A stretch of DNA of 20,949 nt from JAITWN01 sp964384095 (GTDB lineage: Bacteria; Pseudomonadota; Gammaproteobacteria; SZUA-140), in NCBI GenBank assembly GCA_964384095.1, contig CAYLKC010000032.1, forward strand, positions 1 to 20,949, given 5' to 3'. The notes under the pieces were generated by a model. It was not told where the DNA came from. It saw only the letters and a program-made list of their open reading frames with translations, and made no database searches. Below, piece after piece: positions 18,493 to 20,949 of the stretch (positions are counted from its first letter, which is position 1; the number at the start of each line of letters is the position of its first letter). Both the position numbers and the translations under genes were made by a program.

Positions 18493-19185
18493 GGCGATGG
18501 GCGGGGAGGGAGCGGGGAGGCCACCGAACCATTCTGATATGTCTTTAATAATCAAGTGATTGACGCTGTGTCCGAGGTCATGCTCGCGCCAGTCGACCGG
18601 GTAGCCGGCGGCCTGCAACAGCTCGCGCGCGTGCCGCGCCCTTGCCAGCGGGATGATCGTGTCCTGGCGGCCATGCGTCATCAGGATCGGGATCCGGCGG
18701 TTGGCGTCCGCGGCCTCGCGCTCGAGGCTCGCGGACAAGGGCAGATAGGTCGACAGCGCGATGATCCCGCCCAGCGACCGTGGATAGCGCAGGCCGGTCT
18801 GCAGCGCGATCGCGCCGCCCTGCGAGAAGCCTGCCAGCACGATGCGTTCGGAGGGAATGCCCGCATCGATCTCGCGCTCGATCCACCGTCGTACCAGCGC
18901 CTCGGAGGCGCGAATCCCCGACTCGTCCTCCTGCCAGTCGGGACCGGGGAGGGCGATGTCGTACCATGCGCGCATGACGAGGCCGTTGTTGATCGCAACC
19001 GGGCGCCGCGGCGCATGCGGAAAACGGAAGCGGACCGCGAACGCCGCCGGTAGTGCGAGGTGGGGCACGATCGGCTCGAAGTCGTGACCATCGGCGCCCA
19101 GCCCGTGCAGCCAGATCACCGCAAAGTTCGCCGGGTGTGCGGGCTCGACGGTGACGCCGTCGTCCGGATTCAGCGCGTCGCTCAT
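18490..19185 (-). CDS. Alpha/beta-hydrolase carboxylesterase (phospholipase/carboxylesterase family)
   Basis: A 231-residue cytosolic serine hydrolase of the EstB/acyl-protein-thioesterase-like family. Oxyanion region WLHGLGADGHDF (25-36), nucleophile Ser121 in GFSQGG, Asp175 in HGRQDTIIP and His206 in DLGHSVN make a full catalytic triad. Length is typical (about 220 residues). The frame has two ATGs; the second (19185) is chosen because GGAGAGG lies 6 nt before it, while it directly abuts the first (19191). The gene is divergent from lptM-lysA. Natural substrate unknown; short-chain esters and lysophospholipids are typical for the family. Confidence 0.92.
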   Translation of the reverse strand: MSDALNPDDGVTVEPAHPANFAVIWLHGLGADGHDFEPIVPHLALPAAFAVRFRFPHAPRRPVAINNGLVMRAWYDIALPGPDWQEDESGIRASEALVRRWIEREIDAGIPSERIVLAGFSQGGAIALQTGLRYPRSLGGIIALSTYLPLSASLEREAADANRRIPILMTHGRQDTIIPLARARHARELLQAAGYPVDWREHDLGHSVNHLIIKDISEWFGGLPAPSPPIA

Positions 19186-19238
19186 TGTCATCCTCTCCGT
19201 TCAGGTCCGCGGACGCATTCGCCCGCGGCGCGCGAAGT

Positions 19239-19247
19239 CATTATACT
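19239..19247. promoter_or_regulatory. Overlapping divergent -10 elements (esterase and lptM-lysA)
   Basis: In the 108-bp divergent region the string ATTATACT reads TATACT on the plus strand (19242-19247) and TATAAT on the minus strand (19244-19239). Either or both could serve the adjacent genes: 47 nt before the lptM TTG and 54 nt before the esterase ATG. Neither direction has a clear -35. Confidence 0.45.
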
Positions 19248-19293
19248 GGACCGGTTTTCGCGGCGCTGACGCCGCAATCCGGGGGCCCTTGAG

Positions 19294-19455
19294 TTGATCC
19301 GCCAGTTCGCCACAACGATTCGCCCGTCTCGCAGCGCAGCCGCGGTGCTGCTGCTGTTTGCCGGCCTGCTGCTCTCGGCCTGCGGGCAGAAGGGGCCGTT
19401 GTACATCCCGGACATGGACCCCGATGAGGAAATCCGGCTGGAAGACCCGCTCTGA
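19294..19455 (+). CDS. lptM: LptM (YifL)-like small lipoprotein
   Basis: A 53-residue lipoprotein: basic N-region (IRQFATTIRPSR), hydrophobic core (AVLLLFAGLLL), lipobox LSAC and the family signature CGQKGPLYIP directly after, then an acidic tail (PDEEIRLEDPL). LptM is an outer-membrane lipoprotein that helps the LPS translocon LptD/LptE reach its oxidised, mature form. It is easily missed because the only plausible full-length start is TTG (19294; in-frame stop at 19267); a GTG at 19345 would remove the basic N-region. The TGA shares one base with the lysA ATG (TGATG). The lptM-lysA linkage is typical of gammaproteobacteria. Confidence 0.88.
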   Translation: MIRQFATTIRPSRSAAAVLLLFAGLLLSACGQKGPLYIPDMDPDEEIRLEDPL

Positions 19456-20702
19456 TGGATCATTTCGCAGTCAGGGGCGGCGTGCTGCATGCCGAGTCGG
19501 TCGACCTGCGCGCAGTCGCGGAGGCCTTCGGCACACCCTGCTATGTCTATTCGCGAGCGACGCTCGAGCGTCACTGGCGCGCCTTTGACGAGGCCTTTGC
19601 CGGTCGCGATCATCTCGTCTGTTTCGCGGTCAAGGCCTGCTCGAACATAGCGATCCTGGATCTCCTCGCCCGCCTCGGCTCCGGCTTCGATATCGTCTCC
19701 GGCGGTGAGCTCGAGCGCGTGCTCGCCGCCGGTGGCGAGCCGGCGAAGGTCGTGTTTTCCGGCGTCGGCAAGACGCGGGAAGAGATCCGCCGCGCGCTCG
19801 AGGCGGGGATCGGCTGTTTCAATGTCGAATCCCCTTCCGAGCTCGAACGCATCGAGGCCGTCGCCGCCGGGTTCGGGCGGAGGGCGCCGGTCTCGCTGCG
19901 CGTCAATCCGGACGTCGATGCACGCACGCATCCCTACATCTCGACCGGACTCAAGGAGAACAAGTTCGGCATCCCGGTCGAGGAGGCGCGCGCGCTGGTG
20001 GCGCGCGCGGTTGCGATGACGCATGTCGATCTGGTCGGACTCGATTGCCATATCGGCTCGCAACTGACGGCGATCTCGCCATTCGTCGATGCGATGGAGC
20101 GGATGCTCGCGCTCGCCGACGAGATCCTGCGCGCCGGCGTGACCCTGCATCATATGAATATTGGCGGAGGTCTCGGCGTACGCTATCGGGACGAGACCCC
20201 GCCGTTGCCCGCCGACTATGCCAGGGCGATCGTCGATCGTCTCGGCAGTCGCGACCTGCGCATCACGATCGAACCGGGACGCGCGCTGGTCGCCAATGCC
20301 GGCGTCCTGCTGACGCGTATCGAATACCTGAAGCCGGGCGCGCACCGCAATTTTGCAATTGTCGATGCCGGCATGAATGACCTGCTGCGTCCCGCGCTGT
20401 ACGACGCCTGGCACGACATCGTCCCTGTGGTCGCGGCGACGGCCGCGCCGGAGCGCGAATGGGACGTCGTCGGACCGGTCTGCGAGACCGGGGACTTCCT
20501 CGGCAAGGGCCGCCGGCTCGCGGTCGCCGAGGGCGATCTGCTCGCGGTGCGTTCCGCCGGGGCCTATGGCTTCACAATGAGTTCGAACTACAACTCCCGT
20601 CCGCGCGCGGCGGAGGTACTGGTCGACGGGACGGAGATCCATCTGATCCGCGAACGCGAGCGCATCAGCGATCTCTTTGCCGGTGAACGCCTCATACCGT
20701 GA
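19455..20702 (+). CDS. lysA: Diaminopimelate decarboxylase
   Basis: A 415-residue fold-III PLP enzyme converting meso-diaminopimelate to L-lysine, the last step of lysine synthesis. PLP Lys60 is in CFAVKACSN, followed by GSGFDIVSGGEL, VNPDVDARTHPYISTG, KFGI, LDCHIGSQL, the glycine-rich phosphate loop NIGGGLGV, EPGRALVANAG and the active-site CETGDFLG (Cys343), which is contributed across the dimer interface. Length and motif order are normal. It is co-translated with lptM. In many gammaproteobacteria dapF follows lysA; here the next gene is the convergent trmL, whose last 11 bp overlap the lysA 3' end. Confidence 0.96.
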   Translation: MDHFAVRGGVLHAESVDLRAVAEAFGTPCYVYSRATLERHWRAFDEAFAGRDHLVCFAVKACSNIAILDLLARLGSGFDIVSGGELERVLAAGGEPAKVVFSGVGKTREEIRRALEAGIGCFNVESPSELERIEAVAAGFGRRAPVSLRVNPDVDARTHPYISTGLKENKFGIPVEEARALVARAVAMTHVDLVGLDCHIGSQLTAISPFVDAMERMLALADEILRAGVTLHHMNIGGGLGVRYRDETPPLPADYARAIVDRLGSRDLRITIEPGRALVANAGVLLTRIEYLKPGAHRNFAIVDAGMNDLLRPALYDAWHDIVPVVAATAAPEREWDVVGPVCETGDFLGKGRRLAVAEGDLLAVRSAGAYGFTMSSNYNSRPRAAEVLVDGTEIHLIRERERISDLFAGERLIP

Positions 20703-20949
20703 GCAGCCGGAAGTCGTTCTGCCGCCAGGCTTCGTAGACGATGACGGCGACGGCATTCGACAGGTTCAGGCTGCGGCATTGCGGCGCCATCGGGATGCGC
20801 AGCTGCTGTCCGGCGGGCATGCGTTCCAGCAGTTCCGCCGGCAGTCCGCGGGTCTCGGGGCCGAACAGGAAGGCATCGCCCGGCGCATACCGGGGGTCGG
20901 CGTGGACCCGGTTGCCGCGGGTCGAGCAGGCGAACAGGCGTCGTGGCGC
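20692..20949 (-). CDS. trmL: tRNA (cytidine(34)-2'-O)-methyltransferase TrmL, C-terminal part
   Basis: The last 85 codons plus stop; the start lies beyond the right edge (full proteins are about 155 residues). SPOUT motif 2 (FLFGPETRGLP) and motif 3 (IPMAPQCRSLNLSNAVAV followed by IVYEAWRQ) match TrmL/YibK closely; these form the knotted SAM-binding site. The enzyme methylates the 2'-OH of the wobble nucleotide of tRNA-Leu isoacceptors. It is convergent with lysA and overlaps its 3' end. Confidence 0.93.
   Translation of the reverse strand, partial: APRRLFACSTRGNRVHADPRYAPGDAFLFGPETRGLPAELLERMPAGQQLRIPMAPQCRSLNLSNAVAVIVYEAWRQNDFRLLTV

Overview
The window looks like chromosomal DNA of a GC-rich gammaproteobacterium. 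The evidence is a strongly GC-biased third codon position, an lptM-lysA pair, a TrmL-type tRNA methyltransferase, an MltB-type transglycosylase with a C-terminal peptidoglycan-binding domain, and a two-sensor protein coupled to an EAL/HDOD protein. No phage, transposon, integrase or CRISPR array is visible. Genus cannot be told from the sequence alone.

Layout. 1-55: 3' part of a tRNA with CAU anticodon, most likely tRNA-Ile2. 83-2845 (minus): a secreted MltB-like lytic transglycosylase followed by a soluble PAS hybrid histidine kinase, tightly coupled. 3002-4174 (plus): a ClsB-like phospholipase D/cardiolipin synthase, divergent from the former. 4237-8834 (plus): a TolC-family outer membrane protein and an RND permease overlapping by 4 nt, with no periplasmic adaptor gene nearby. 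8835-9388: the only long intergenic stretch, relatively AT-rich, holding a candidate promoter, a dyad and a leader hairpin. 9389-14788 (plus): a 1799-residue lipoprotein with nine tandem repeats of about 123 residues. 14818-16026 (minus): a serine/alanine-glyoxylate-type aminotransferase. 16129-18374 (minus): a double cNMP-binding-like/rhodanese-like protein translationally coupled to an EAL-HDOD protein. 18490-19185 (minus): a carboxylesterase. 19294-20702 (plus): lptM (TTG start) overlapping lysA. 20692-20949 (minus): trmL, cut by the window edge and overlapping the lysA tail.

The genes form short independent units rather than one pathway, but several concern the envelope: murein remodelling, cardiolipin synthesis, efflux, LPS-export assembly (LptM), the diaminopimelate supply for murein (LysA), and the giant lipoprotein. 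Signalling is represented by the kinase and the cNMP/EAL-HDOD pair.

The most unusual object is the repeat lipoprotein. Its nine-repeat array seems to be inserted in a loop of the second of two related beta-rich domains, so the C-terminal 60 residues would complete a fold begun more than 1100 residues earlier. The repeats are very acidic, carry almost no Lys, and show half-repeat mosaicism suggestive of gene conversion. I do not recognise the repeat as a named family; one half resembles the flagellin hook IN motif in pattern only.
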